From Branchiostoma floridae (taxonomy: Eukaryota > Chordata > Leptocardii > Amphioxiformes > Branchiostomatidae): a DNA stretch of 54,224 nucleotides. The stretch is taken from the NCBI RefSeq assembly GCF_000003815.2, contig NC_049989.1, forward strand, positions 15,901,990-15,956,213, written 5' to 3'. The translations under genes and the position numbers were made by a program. Below the pieces are notes generated by a model that ran no database searches, had not been told where the DNA came from, and worked only from the letters and a program-made list of their open reading frames with translations. This document shows positions 10,261 to 19,894 of this stretch, piece after piece (within the stretch, counting starts at the first letter, position 1; every line of letters begins with the position of its first letter).

Positions 10261-10868
10261 GCTCAAAATTTTCAAACTACAACAAACAATCCGTAAACTT
10301 TAAAGAGCACATCAAGCGATAATCTTTTTCTTTTGGCAGACTGCTTCCTTTGAAGAACAATGTTTAGTGACAAGGCGCCAAATGTGACCCGTAGCAATAC
10401 TGTTTAGTTGTTATAAAGAGGCAGTCATAATTCTGATATCGACAAGATCGGTTAGCCATTTTTGTGTTAAGAAAAACAGAAAGAAATATTATACTAGTAA
10501 ATAAATAGCGAAGATTGTTTTCTGAATTTACCCGTACCGTCCGTCTTGCTGTTCTTATCAATCTACGTATGGATTATGTCACTAATCAAATAATTTCCTA
10601 CTAACGATTATAGTATAATTCATTGTACCGTATATTATTTTCGATTGTCCTATTGTGGATAAAAATTAATTTAAGCTGTATACGTAATTTCCAGCACGAA
10701 ACTTTGACTTACCCACATTTTCGACTGTCCATCTCCGGTGTTTGTCAGCCCTTGTAATTCTTTAAAAAGACTGGAGTTGGACAGTCAAAACTGTGGTGCT
10801 AAATTTTTGTGTTGAAAATAAAAGTTTTGAAAAAAATCCTTGTTTCAATTCCTCTTGTTTTCTAACAG

Positions 10869-11014
10869 ACCGCCAGTATCCGGGTGGACCAAGCGGCTGC
10901 CGTGCTCTCTGTAGCTTCATCCGCTCCCGGCTTACCTACATCGCCACGGGCATTGCCTTGCTGCTAATCCTGGTCGCTGTGGGACTTGCCCTTCTGGCGT
11001 TAATCAACAATGAG
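10869..11014 (+). CDS. Receptor coding segment 4 (transmembrane exon)
   Basis: Acceptor CTTGTTTTCTAACAG, donor GAGGTAAAC, entering phase 1 and leaving phase 0. It encodes a short Cys-containing juxtamembrane part (GCRALCSFIRSRL) and then about 25 apolar residues (TGIALLLILVAVGLALLAL). Arginines lie on the N-terminal side and acidic or polar residues follow, so the positive-inside rule predicts an N-in, C-out type II anchor. The two cysteines next to the membrane could be palmitoylated (inference). Confidence 0.88.
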
Positions 11015-11175
11015 GTAAACGCCCTTGTATCACGAAAGCCTGTTGGAAAGCAATCTTTACTACACTGCCTGTGTTCTGTTTATTGAGACCATCAAGTCAG
11101 AACTTTCCGCTTTTCAATCTTGTTTTTTTAACCTTTGGCATTCTGACGTACATATATACCTTTATACATTTGTAG

Positions 11176-11599
11176 GAGATATCTGAACAGACCACCACTG
11201 TTGACGTTCAGACCACCACTGTTGACGCTTTGAAGTGCGATCAAGACAACATGTCCACCAGTGTTGACGCCTTGAAGCGCGACCAAGACAACATGCCCAC
11301 CACTGTTGATGCCTTGAAACGCGGCCAAGACGACATGCACCAACTGTCCACCACTGTTGACGCCTTGACACGCGATCAAGACGACATGCGCCAACTGTCC
11401 ACCACTGTTGACGCCTTGACACGCGATCAAGACGACATGCGCCAACTGTCCACCACTGTTGACGCCTTGACACGCGATCAAGACGACATGCGCCAACTGT
11501 CCACCACTACTGACGCCTTGAAACGCGACCTGGACAAGGAGCGAAGCCGAACCGGCCCCATCTTGGAGCAGCGCCTTGACGAGACGAGTAAGACGCCAG
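11176..11599 (+). CDS. Receptor coding segment 5 (repeat stalk)
   Basis: Acceptor CATTTGTAG, donor CAGGTGAGT, phase 0 in and phase 1 out. The first part repeats TTVDALKRDQDNM-like 14-residue units; later units are 17 residues with an added RQL insertion (TTVDALTRDQDDMRQLS). At DNA level the last three units (51 bp each, about 11343-11500) are nearly identical, a coding minisatellite. Heptad-like spacing of V/L suggests a coiled-coil or extended stalk between membrane and propeller. It ends with a charged stretch (EQRLDETSKT). Confidence 0.85.
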
Positions 11600-11987
11600 G
11601 TGAGTTGGGTTTCAGTTGTTTTGTGTGCTATCTGGGATGGTGTGCTGAGCAACATCATTAGTATAAAAATGTGGCAATAAAAATTATTGCCTTTGTGACG
11701 GCTTTAGGTTTGTATGTTTTAATGTTCGTTTGTTGTTGTTGGTATGCTTTAGTATTCGTGCTATATCCCTTGACCTAGCTGTATACAAAGATTGTTTTAC
11801 ACCATAAATGCTATTATATCATTTCCTAATAACGTGAATGCCTATCATTTACCACTGTGGTATTATACCGCATTGTCAGTGATATATGCAAATCAGGATG
11901 TTTCGTGATGTTATATGTCAGAAAGAATATAGAAAATAATTTAAAATATTGCGTTTTTTCAATACTCTGATTTCCTCCACCCATTAG

Positions 11988-12239
11988 GAGACCATGACTC
12001 CCGTAAGAACAGTGAGCCATTCCTCTTGGTAGCTGATCGTCTTGAAGAAACCATCATCCAAGTTGACATCACTTCCGGATCAAAGGTCACACTGCCACTG
12101 GTAGGTGTTGGACAGCCCCTCGCCCTGGACTTCGACCCGCTCACCGACTACGTGTACTGGTCAGATTATTGGAACGGCAACATCAAACGGGCTCGTCGTG
12201 ATGGAAGTGGCATGGAGACCATCATAGATACCGACGATT
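11988..12239 (+). CDS. Receptor coding segment 6 (YWTD propeller start)
   Basis: Acceptor CACCCATTAG, donor GTAAGT, phase 1-1. It contains FLLVADRLEETI, the opening strand typical of LDL-receptor class B propellers, then LALDFDPLTDYVYWSDYW and IKRARRDGSGMETII. The words LDxD...YWSD and I.RA..DGS are diagnostic of YWTD repeats in LDLR/LRP/nidogen-type proteins. Confidence 0.9.
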
Positions 12240-13049
12240 GTAAGTTATAGATTGTAATTGTAATCCTTAAATTTAAAGTCAGAAGTAAGCATTTCAAAGT
12301 GATAGATCTGATTTTAGGTCAGGCAAAATTACAAAGCCGTATCCAGAATTTTCTTTAAAAAGCTGTGTCCAGACGATCTCAGTAGATGTAAGTATCCTGC
12401 TCTTCGTTCTTTTTTTGATGTGGAAAAGGCGAATCTTTAGAAGAATACAATTCTGCAAAAGAATGACAAATGTTGCAAAAATAGGCTTAGGACATGGAGA
12501 ATGAGCCAGATCCTAACGTCTGCTTGGACATCATCTGCATACGGTTAAAAGACTGCAAATGTTATATAATCTGTACATCTGCTCGGAGATTAATATGCAA
12601 TCAAAGTTAACAGAAAAGGAGTGACTGCATGGTGGTCCTAGTTACGCATTTCTGGGCTGAGATGTGTCGGTCTATCGGCAACCCCCAAACAAATCTTTGG
12701 GGAATCTGTGTACACTGTTTACTTTATATATTGTTTATTTGTTTCGCACTTAGAGAAAAAAACAGTAAATACATGGCATTATAATATAAATGAACATGAC
12801 AGTACAAGGGAGGTCAAAAGCTATTGTTTATCCGAAGGCCTCCCTGTACAAACCTCTTACAATTTATATAAATCAAACAATAAAAATAAGTAATAAATAA
12901 AGTACATTGCAATACTGCAAAACTGTTGTTGTCTACTACAAATATCAAGATTTTCCACCAGTAGAAAAACATATCAAAGATTCCGACAAGCATGTTGTGT
13001 TATTCATACAGAGATTAGTTACACAGGAACGTCCTCACACTATTTTCAG
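12240..13049 (+). other. Intron of the receptor gene
   Basis: Bounded by a GTAAGT donor and a TATTTTCAG acceptor. AT-rich; no repeat or exon recognised inside. Confidence 0.7.
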
Positions 13050-13221
13050 CCTCAACTGTCTATGGCCTGGCACTGGACCACGCCGGGGGAAATATCTACT
13101 GGTCTGTCAATCGCCCAGCTACTATCTCTGTAGCAAAGAAGGACGGATCGTCCGCTAGGACACTTCTGACGTCACCAGCAATCGGATACCCCGAGCAACT
13201 GGTTCTGGACCCCAGGAATGA
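13050..13221 (+). CDS. Receptor coding segment 7 (YWTD repeat)
   Basis: Entering phase 1, leaving phase 2 at GTGAGT. Encodes YGLALDHAGGNIYWSV, then AKKDGSSARTLL and YPEQLVLDPRNE. The HxxGNIYW and DGS words match YWTD blades, and the end LVLDPRNE joins directly to the YW motif of the next exon. Confidence 0.88.
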
Positions 13222-13566
13222 GTGAGTAAAATGCATTTCATCATAAACAAACAGGCGCTTTACACATGTAGTTAAAGTGACAGAGCTTCATGTAATAACG
13301 GCCCAATGGTGAATACTTTCCATCCCGATCACCCAAGCTGAAGTGGTAACAGAATGAGTGTAAAAGTTCGTTGGGAGAATTCTGTGAGACATGTCTTTGC
13401 CGGGCTATGATGGTTCTTGACACAGTTTTTCTCCAGTCATATATATATAAAGGATTGACCTTTTTTTATCGCTTATTGGTGTTGTATGGTCATAACTGCT
13501 TTTCTATCTCCACTTCTCTTTTAAATGATGCGCGCTTTCATATGCATGTATGTATGTATGTAGGTG

Positions 13567-14058
13567 CATAGGCCCGGAACTGGCCCCTTGCGTGGGGTAA
13601 TACCGCCCCTTACGAGGTGATATACCCTTATTTGGCAGAGTACAAGACGGTGATGCGCCACGTCTCCCGTCCGGGTGAATGTTCCAACACGTCACTCACC
13701 ATATGGCTGATACGAAACAGAGGTTCGCCAGGCCTCTATCCGGGTGATTTGTAGTGAACCACCAACTCCGGTCAGACAGAATGATTTGATACATCACACG
13801 CCGCACCATCGCATGTGTGGGGGTTCTTTAACGTGCCTGGGGTGTGGCTCTCCCCATACACGGGACCTCCATTTAACGTCCTATCCGAGGGACGACCCTA
13901 GCCGAAGCTAGGTACTCATTGTCACCTGAGTAAAGTGAGGAAAGCCGTGTAAAGTGCCTTTCCCAAGGACACAAGATCGGTAACACGGCAGCCGAATTCA
14001 AACCCGCTACCTCTCGGTTCCGAGTCGAACACACTCCCACTGCGCTACGCGGTCCCAC
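13567..14058 (-). mobile_element. tRNA-derived SINE, minus orientation, in receptor intron
   Basis: Reversed, the head runs from 14058 with a tRNA-like start (GGGACCGCGTAGCGCAGTGG), a degenerate B box GGTTTGAATTC and the central block CCTTGGGAAAGGCACTTTA seen also at 4300. The distal part (13570-13860) contains the words GGTGAATGTTCC and CTTTAACGTGCCTGGGGTG. Members here and at 4.2 kb have different tRNA heads or distal parts, so they may be separate subfamilies. Confidence 0.85.
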
Positions 14059-14213
14059 GATCTTGTTTTACAATAATTTGAATATTCAATGGGAAATTAT
14101 ATAACACCTCATTCGTGAACTTTGGGCATTTCATACCTGTGGCAGATGGAAGACTCAGTTCATCAATGCCATACCGTATCATATGAGCTTCCTTTCTTCT
14201 CTTGCGCTGTATA

Positions 14214-14552
14214 CTGTAAATGGATTTAATTTCGCGGTAGCGGGAAAAATGACTGTTCGCGGTGGTTTTAAGTTGTATGATGATGATTATGATGTATTGT
14301 ACTATGATTATGTATGTCCCTCAATGTGTATGCTGCACAACATCAGCATCTTGCTGCCTGGTGCAGTATAATGTATTGTATTGTCGCAATTCTAATAAAG
14401 TAAAAGTAAAGTTTTAAGTTCGCGGCAGCACCATGCACTGCAGTCTCTTACTACCATTGAACAAAAGTTCGCGGTGGTTTTAATTTCGCGGTGAATTGGC
14501 CACCGCGAAAACCGAGATTATAAAACCACCGCTAACATTTCTGCTTTCACAG
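14214..14552. mobile_element. MITE with CTGTRAA termini, interrupted by a retroposed tail
   Basis: Left end CTGTAAATGGATTTAATTTC and right end (reversed) CTGTGAAAGCAGAAATG are imperfect inverted termini, flanked on both sides by TATA. The interior is a palindrome-rich set of TTCGCGGTGG / CCACCGCGAA words. The flanking TATA may be the target duplication (TA or TATA). Lies in the intron before coding segment 8. Confidence 0.75.
14275..14410 (+). mobile_element. Short retroposed element nested in the MITE
   Basis: 136 bases ending in AATAAAGTAAAAGTAAA are bracketed by the perfect 10-bp duplication GTTTTAAGTT (14265-14274 and 14411-14420). The A-rich simple tail and variable target duplication indicate LINE-mediated insertion of a truncated LINE 3' end or a small SINE. 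Confidence 0.85.
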
Positions 14553-14695
14553 TATATAATTTAGGTAGTGTGCAATTAGATCATTTTAGTTACGACTTAC
14601 CGTGCATAATTAACGAGAGGATGCACAATGAAACAGCAAATTTCCAAACACCTCGCGAAGCTTCAATATTTCTGTTTGCTGGGCTCTTTTCACAG

Positions 14696-14817
14696 ACTCA
14701 TGTACTGGGTGGAGCCTAATAAAGACAGTATTTGCCGAGCTGCGATGGACGGCAGTGGCCAAACAACCATCATCACGGGTCTGAATGGGCCCAGAGCCAT
14801 CACAATAGACTTCACTG
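14696..14817 (+). CDS. Receptor coding segment 8 (YWTD repeat)
   Basis: Acceptor CTTTTCACAG, donor GGTGAGG, entering phase 2 and leaving phase 1. Encodes LMYWVEPNKDSI, AAMDGSGQTTII and GPRAITIDFT. The succession YW, I.RA..DGS, and A.TIDF is a canonical class B repeat. Confidence 0.9.
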
Positions 14818-16568
14818 GTGAGGAAACAGACTCTAGTTATGGACGTGTTGCCAATATGATAATGTGTACTTATCTTTAATCTTTATCATTATAATGGTTT
14901 ATTTTATAGAATCATTTCGCAGCCTTTAGGCTGAATTGTACACTCCTTTCACATAGGACATGGAGTAAAAAACTGACTAATGGAAATACAACTTGTAATT
15001 TAAAAAACACTTTACATTAAATTTACAGCCTTAAGATTATTTAAAGTATAAAAAGTATCTAAAATACTATTGACATGATTTACAGCAATAAGATAATCAC
15101 AGCGTTCTAAATGCTTCCTAATCTTGAACATTTACATTGGCACTCGATACAATACATGAACTTTTAACAGATTTAAAAAGCTGTTAGGGTTTTCATTGAC
15201 ACACTAACTTAATAGAATGCACCTTGTTTACATACTGTTATTTAGCAAAGTACTTAGATAGGGAATTGGGCTGTTTCTGTAGCGCTCTGTGTGTACTGGC
15301 AATGTTACTAGTTGATTGTTTTGTCTCGTTACTTTACCGCGGACTTCTCCTCTGCGCTTGGGAAGCCAGTGTTGGTACTCGTCTGATTGGTACAGGCTCT
15401 TCGCGAACTTCAGACAAAGGGCGTACCGTCTATCCTTGAGTTTCTCCAGGTTTAATACTTGACAGGATAGTTAGTAATTGTGGTAGCTACTTCCCAGTAT
15501 AATCCTGTTTGCACGCATCTGTATGTTCTCAGTTTTCTTCCGTTGTCCGTTTGTCAGTCCTCCATGCCACACAGGGGCGGTATACTCTAATATTGGGCGA
15601 ACAAAGCACTTGTAGACGGTAAGCAAATCCTCCACTGGTAAATTGAATTGTCGAAGTCTGCACAGCAAGTATAAACGTTGGTTCCCCTTCTTGGTCATTT
15701 CTGTCACTTGACTAACCCATCCTAGGTTTACTTGAAAGATGACTCCCAAGCATTTTGCAATGGGCACTACCTCCAGAACATGTCCATTGATGGAAAGAGG
15801 GGATGGTGGGGGAGGGTTGCGGGCAATGCGAATGTACACAGCCTTGCACTTGGTTGGGTTAAGTTTCATCATATTTTCCTCGGTCCAGTTAGACAGGCTA
15901 TCCAGATCGTCCTTTAGCTTAGATGGTTCGGATGTGCGTCTTGATTCGACGAGATTCAAATCGTCAACAAACTCGGCACTCGACGGTGAGTTCATGCTGT
16001 TTTTTAGAGTATTCAGGTGAGCTATGAACACTATCGGGCCCAGCTTGGTGCCTTGGGCAAGTCCGCACGTGAGTTCCTTGTTCTGGGAAAGCGCACCATG
16101 GTATCTAGTCCTCTGCGAGCATTTTGAGTGAAAACTGGCAATCCAAGGGATAATTTCTGGCCTGACTCCCAGGTTGATCAGGTGCTTCATTGCCACTGTA
16201 TGATCAAAGGCTTTGCTAAAATCCGTCAATACCCAAGTGCTGGAAGTTCCTCGTTTGTCTGCTGCCTCATTGAGTTGATTGGCCAAGGCGAGAAGACAAT
16301 GCGTTGTTGATCGCCCCTTGAGGCCCCCAAACTGGTTTGGAGAAATACTGTTCTTCATGTCCTGCAGCATCCATGTTGCCACGAAATCCTCACATACTTA
16401 AGAGATGAGGGAGGTCAGTGATACTGACCGTAGGTGGTCGATGTCTGGTGGACTAGTCTTCGGGAGCGTCACAACCACTGCTTCTTTCCACTCATGTGGC
16501 ACCCTCCCTTCAAGCAAGGAGGATTCTAAGATGCTAGCGATAGGTTCACTCAGTTCGAATGTGTATTC

Positions 16569-16882
16569 GCAAAAATACAAAGTAACGGTCTCCTCTGTCA
16601 GCACTGGAACATGGAACACCAGTGCTGTAGTGGTCGTCAGCACTGGAAGTCCAGTGCTGAGCCGGTGTCAGCACTGGAAGTCCAGTGCTGAAGCTGCCTC
16701 AGCACTGGATTTCTCCTGTCAGCACTGGAAACCGAATGCTGAGACTACAATCAGCTCTGGAAATCCAGTGCTGACAAACATTGACGTTTCTTCAGGACTG
16801 GAAAACCAGTGCTGAGGCCGATTCGACCCATTGATTCAGCACTGGAACACCAGTGCGGAACCCGTTACTTTTGTATACTTGC
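16569..16882. mobile_element. TIR element with internal palindrome array, inserted in the LINE
   Basis: Ends are GCAAAAATACAAAGTAACGG (left) and, reversed, GCAAGTATACAAAAGTAACG (right). Flanks TGTGTATTC (16560-16568) and TGCGTATTC (16883-16891) look like a 9-bp target duplication with one mismatch. Removing the element and one flank copy restores the LINE RT frame across the site (KEYA followed by FELSEP), which proves insertion. It has no coding capacity. An 8-9 bp duplication suggests hAT- or Mutator-like mobilisation; the family is unknown. Confidence 0.85.
16599..16860. repeat. Array of about seven 22-bp palindromes (CAGCACTGG-N4-CCAGTGCTG)
   Basis: Each unit is a 9-bp inverted repeat around a loop of mostly four bases (AAGT, AAAT, AACA). 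Units are separated by 6-20 unrelated bases. Two units (about 16638-16660 and 16668-16690) are perfect; others have one or two changes, and one has an extra half-site. The array occupies nearly the whole interior of the TIR element. Confidence 0.9.
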
Positions 16883-17480
16883 TGCGTATTCCTTGAGCAA
16901 CCTACCGTCAATTCCGTCAGGGCCAGCAAATTAAATCAATATTACAGAGTTACCCCTAAGCAGTAGTACCACTGAATAGAGTTGATCTTACAGTATTGAG
17001 TAAAATCACATTATTACAATAACTAGACACAGTAGGCATGACATGAACAGTACATACTATTAGACAAAAACGCTTAAGCATCAGTCCATTATTTGTTATA
17101 CTGAATAATATACTAGTAGTCTGATAGTACAGTGTAGGAAGGAGTTTCGTAGTCTGGAGGTCCTTGCTTTTGGGGACAGAGATGCTACCTGAACTTCGCA
17201 TTGACCTCCCAGTGACCTTTGACCTGACCAGAGGGACTATATCATGTAGGGGATGGCAAATGAATAAATAGTCAATTAAGTATAAAAAGTTTGGAAACTT
17301 TTGTTTAGTTAGGAAACATTAATATTACCCGAATCACGTTATTGTGACTATATCACTGGTTCATTGATCTTTGCAATACCAGTACGTGTAAGACATTACG
17401 TAAGTGCATGTTTTCTCTTTAGTCTTATGTAAAACTCTAACTACTTAGTATTGATCAGTATATTTGTTCATTCCATTTAG

Positions 17481-17673
17481 AGGATCGGCTGTACTACAGT
17501 AATCAGAAGTACGGCATCTACAGCTCAGACCTGCTGGGCAACGATATCCGACAAGTGCTGTTTGAAGACGGGAATTATGTTCATGGCATCGCGGTTGATG
17601 GGGACTTCGTCTACTGGTCGTCCCACTGGTTGGATTCATCATCATCAACATCCGCTCGGGGAAAAATCGGAAA
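17481..17673 (+). CDS. Receptor coding segment 9 (YWTD repeat)
   Basis: Acceptor CATTCCATTTAG, donor AAAGTGAGG, entering phase 1 and leaving phase 2. Encodes EDRLYYSNQKYGIYSSDLLG, then GIAVDGDFVYWSSHW and a serine-rich end. DRLYY follows ITIDF of the previous exon exactly as in class B propellers. Confidence 0.9.
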
Positions 17674-17818
17674 GTGAGGAAATCCCTTTTATCTGCTGAA
17701 AACAGTTTGTAGTAAGAAATCTGTTATTACTGGGTAAAATTCTGCATAATGATCTACATGATATGTATGTATCTTGTGTGTACATATATGGTAGTACTGT
17801 GAGCCAATGTACTGATAT

Positions 17819-18192
17819 AGGCATGAAATAAATACTTAGATATGAGTATAAAATAAATATCCCCCAATACATGAATATAAATGTTGTATGCAAATTAACA
17901 TCTGTATAAGAATATATATGTAACGTTTTTTACACCCTTACTTTAAGTATATGCATTTGTATGAAGACATGTTTTGTTCTACACTTCCAGGCCGCATGAA
18001 ATAAAATACTGAAATGACATATAAGTATAAAAACATATCCCCATATACATGCATATATGCAAATCAGCACTTGTATCAGAATATATGTATCTAAAGTTTT
18101 GAATTTCTATATTGACACTCTTGTGAACTTAAGAAGCATACACATGTGTGTACACTAAAAGAAATAACAAAATCTTTTGTTCCACACCTCCA
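17819..18192 (+). repeat. Intronic tandem duplication containing a decoy splice acceptor
   Basis: The block from 17821 (GCATGAAATAAATACT) recurs at 17994 (GCATGAAATAAAATACT), offset 173 bp. Each copy ends with a pyrimidine-rich acceptor: TTGTTCTACACTTCCAG (ends 17990) and TTGTTCCACACCTCCAG (ends 18193). Only the second is followed by the propeller exon; the first leads to a stop after a few codons. Confidence 0.7.
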
Positions 18193-18193
18193 G

Positions 18194-18294
18194 GCTGTCC
18201 AAGTCCGACCTGACCAAGACTGTGCTCGTAGATGGCATAGATTACCCATGGGGCATCTACCTGTCCACGGCAGCGCCTCCTGGCGTCACCACTG
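18194..18294 (+). CDS. Receptor coding segment 10 (propeller closing strand)
   Basis: Entering phase 2, leaving phase 1 at GGTAAGT. Encodes LSKSDLTKTVLVDGI and YPWGIYLS, the usual end of a six-bladed YWTD propeller, then a short Pro/Thr stretch. Confidence 0.85.
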
Positions 18295-18954
18295 GTAAGT
18301 ACAACTACTGACAGATTCACCACTATCAGTACCTTCTTGCTTTAACAACAGGTTCAGGTTTTTAAACTGGCTAAACATGTTGCTTTTGATTATACAATAC
18401 ATAGGTTTTTATTTACTCCATGCATAAAGTACGAGCAAGACTAGGGGTAAAGATTTTTCTCATTTCATGAAATGAACTAGATTTTCACGTTCTTTAGTTA
18501 TTCTCGTCCAAATACTAGGCACCTGAAATTTAAAAAAAAATGTCCTAGAAGAGACAAACTTACACCAGTTACTATCTGACCCGAAAGCTACATCTATTGC
18601 TAAAAACACGAGATGGGAACTTGGAGACCGTCGCCATGGCAATGCATTTTGCTGCCCTACTTGTTGTGCTTGAGGCTTGACGGCAGGACATCAGTAACGA
18701 TATGTTTGCTTACGAAAAATAACTTGAGGACGACAGTTTGGCAGAGATGTGGTGTTTTCTCAGCTTTTCAGTTTTTTTATCCCGACAAGCCTCCTATTAT
18801 TGTATTAGCTGAAACTGCTTCACGATCCAATATCATTAAGTTTTCATCACACTATTAAAGCACGTTATAACATCATTGCTCATGTCAGAACCATGTCAAA
18901 AACGCAAAATTCCACAGATCACATCCTTGCTAGTTCTGTCCTTTTTTCATCCAG

Positions 18955-18965
18955 GACGTCCATAG
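18955..18965 (+). CDS. Probable terminal coding segment of the receptor
   Basis: A strong pyrimidine tract and acceptor (TCCTTTTTTCATCCAG) precedes GACGTCCATAG, which adds only Gly-Arg-Pro and a TAG in the required phase. With it, the total coding length from 8332 is divisible by three. No EGF module follows. A canonical AATAAA is not evident nearby (ATTAAA occurs near 19573), so the end remains provisional. Confidence 0.5.
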
Positions 18966-19654
18966 ACGACAAGTGAAACCCTCATCGCTACTGTACAGCG
19001 ACATCAGGATTATAACAATAAGCTAACATGGCTTTTTTTTTAATTCTCACGAGTTCAATGAAAACTTGGACGCTTTGCAAACTAACCTTGTAATAATCTT
19101 GACCTCGATGCGGCATAATCGTCCTAATTATTTTGAATGTGTTAAAGACAAAATGCAAGCTATTGTGAACAAGTCGTAAGTTCGCTCTCTTGCCCAACAC
19201 CACCCTGGACTTGTCAAGTGGTTGTGACGTTGTTGAACAGGTTTCGGAAGCAGAACATTTGGATTTCCATATCAATCTAACTCCATCTCTGAATCTACAT
19301 ATCAAACATCTAACTGCAAAACTAGAAATTTAGCTGATAAGTGCCAGGCACTATGCTTATTATTTGTCAGATGCTGTCCAAAAACTTGTGATCCAAGCCT
19401 TAAGTTCTGTCATTCAGTCATTAACTACTGTGCACCGTTATTGCCACGGTGTATTTGGCAAACTTAAGTCATACAGTTGGCAGCCTTGCGGCAGAATTGG
19501 TGTAATAATATCACATTCAGCATAATTAATACAGCATAAACAATAGAATTGCTAAGACATTACGATAAAAATTAAAGTCTCAATATAAGTTTATAATGAG
19601 TACGTAATTAAAACTATCATTTTACTTTTAATTAATCATGTTATTGCACACATT
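18966..19654. other. Receptor 3' UTR or intergenic DNA
   Basis: No exon or repeat boundary recognised. An upstream word in the preceding intron, CGTCGCCATGGCAAT at about 18628, recurs near 25733, suggesting a further diverged dispersed repeat. Confidence 0.4.
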
Positions 19655-19689
19655 ATTAAGTACGAAGGACCATTGGGTCAAAACGTGTT

Positions 19690-19860
19690 TTTGCAAATGA
19701 GCTGTGTGCTCAGAGCAAAGGGGCTGCGTGCTCGGCGAAGGAGCTGTGTGCTCACAGCGAACGAGCTGTGTGCTCACAGCAAACGAGCTGTGTGTTCGGC
19801 GAACAAGTTGTGTGCCCACAGCGAAGGGACTTTGTGATCGGCGAACGAGTTGTGTGCACC
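19690..19860. repeat. Subterminal repeats of the foldback element, left arm
   Basis: About seven units of 20-24 bp alternate CTGTGTGCTCACAGCGAA and CTGCGTGCTCGGCGAAGG forms. The matching inverted array is at about 22630-22780. Such arrays often serve as transposase-binding sites (family knowledge). Confidence 0.85.
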
Positions 19861-19894
19861 AAGCTGAAGTTGGTCGGCGATTGGTCCGACGTAA

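Larger units (their letters stand above)
14880..16935 (-). pseudogene. Antisense CR1/L2-like LINE fragment in receptor intron
   Basis: Read on the minus strand from 16935, the RT domain runs AGPDGI, LSEPIAS, TDFSKAFDH, GLAQGTKLGP, EFVDDLNLV and on to a C-terminal end near 15228. The catalytic box is FVDD rather than YADD, as in one invertebrate LINE lineage known to me. It is broken by stops near 16399 and 15471 and by a 314-bp insertion. The 3' UTR continues to about 14880 with a stem around CAGCCTAAAGGCTG. The endonuclease and ORF1 are absent, so it is a 5'-truncated dead copy. Confidence 0.88.

Noticed and set aside
11128-11658. Long minus-strand frame opposite the stalk exon
   Set aside because: Antisense shadow of the 51-bp coding repeat; splice phases support the plus strand.
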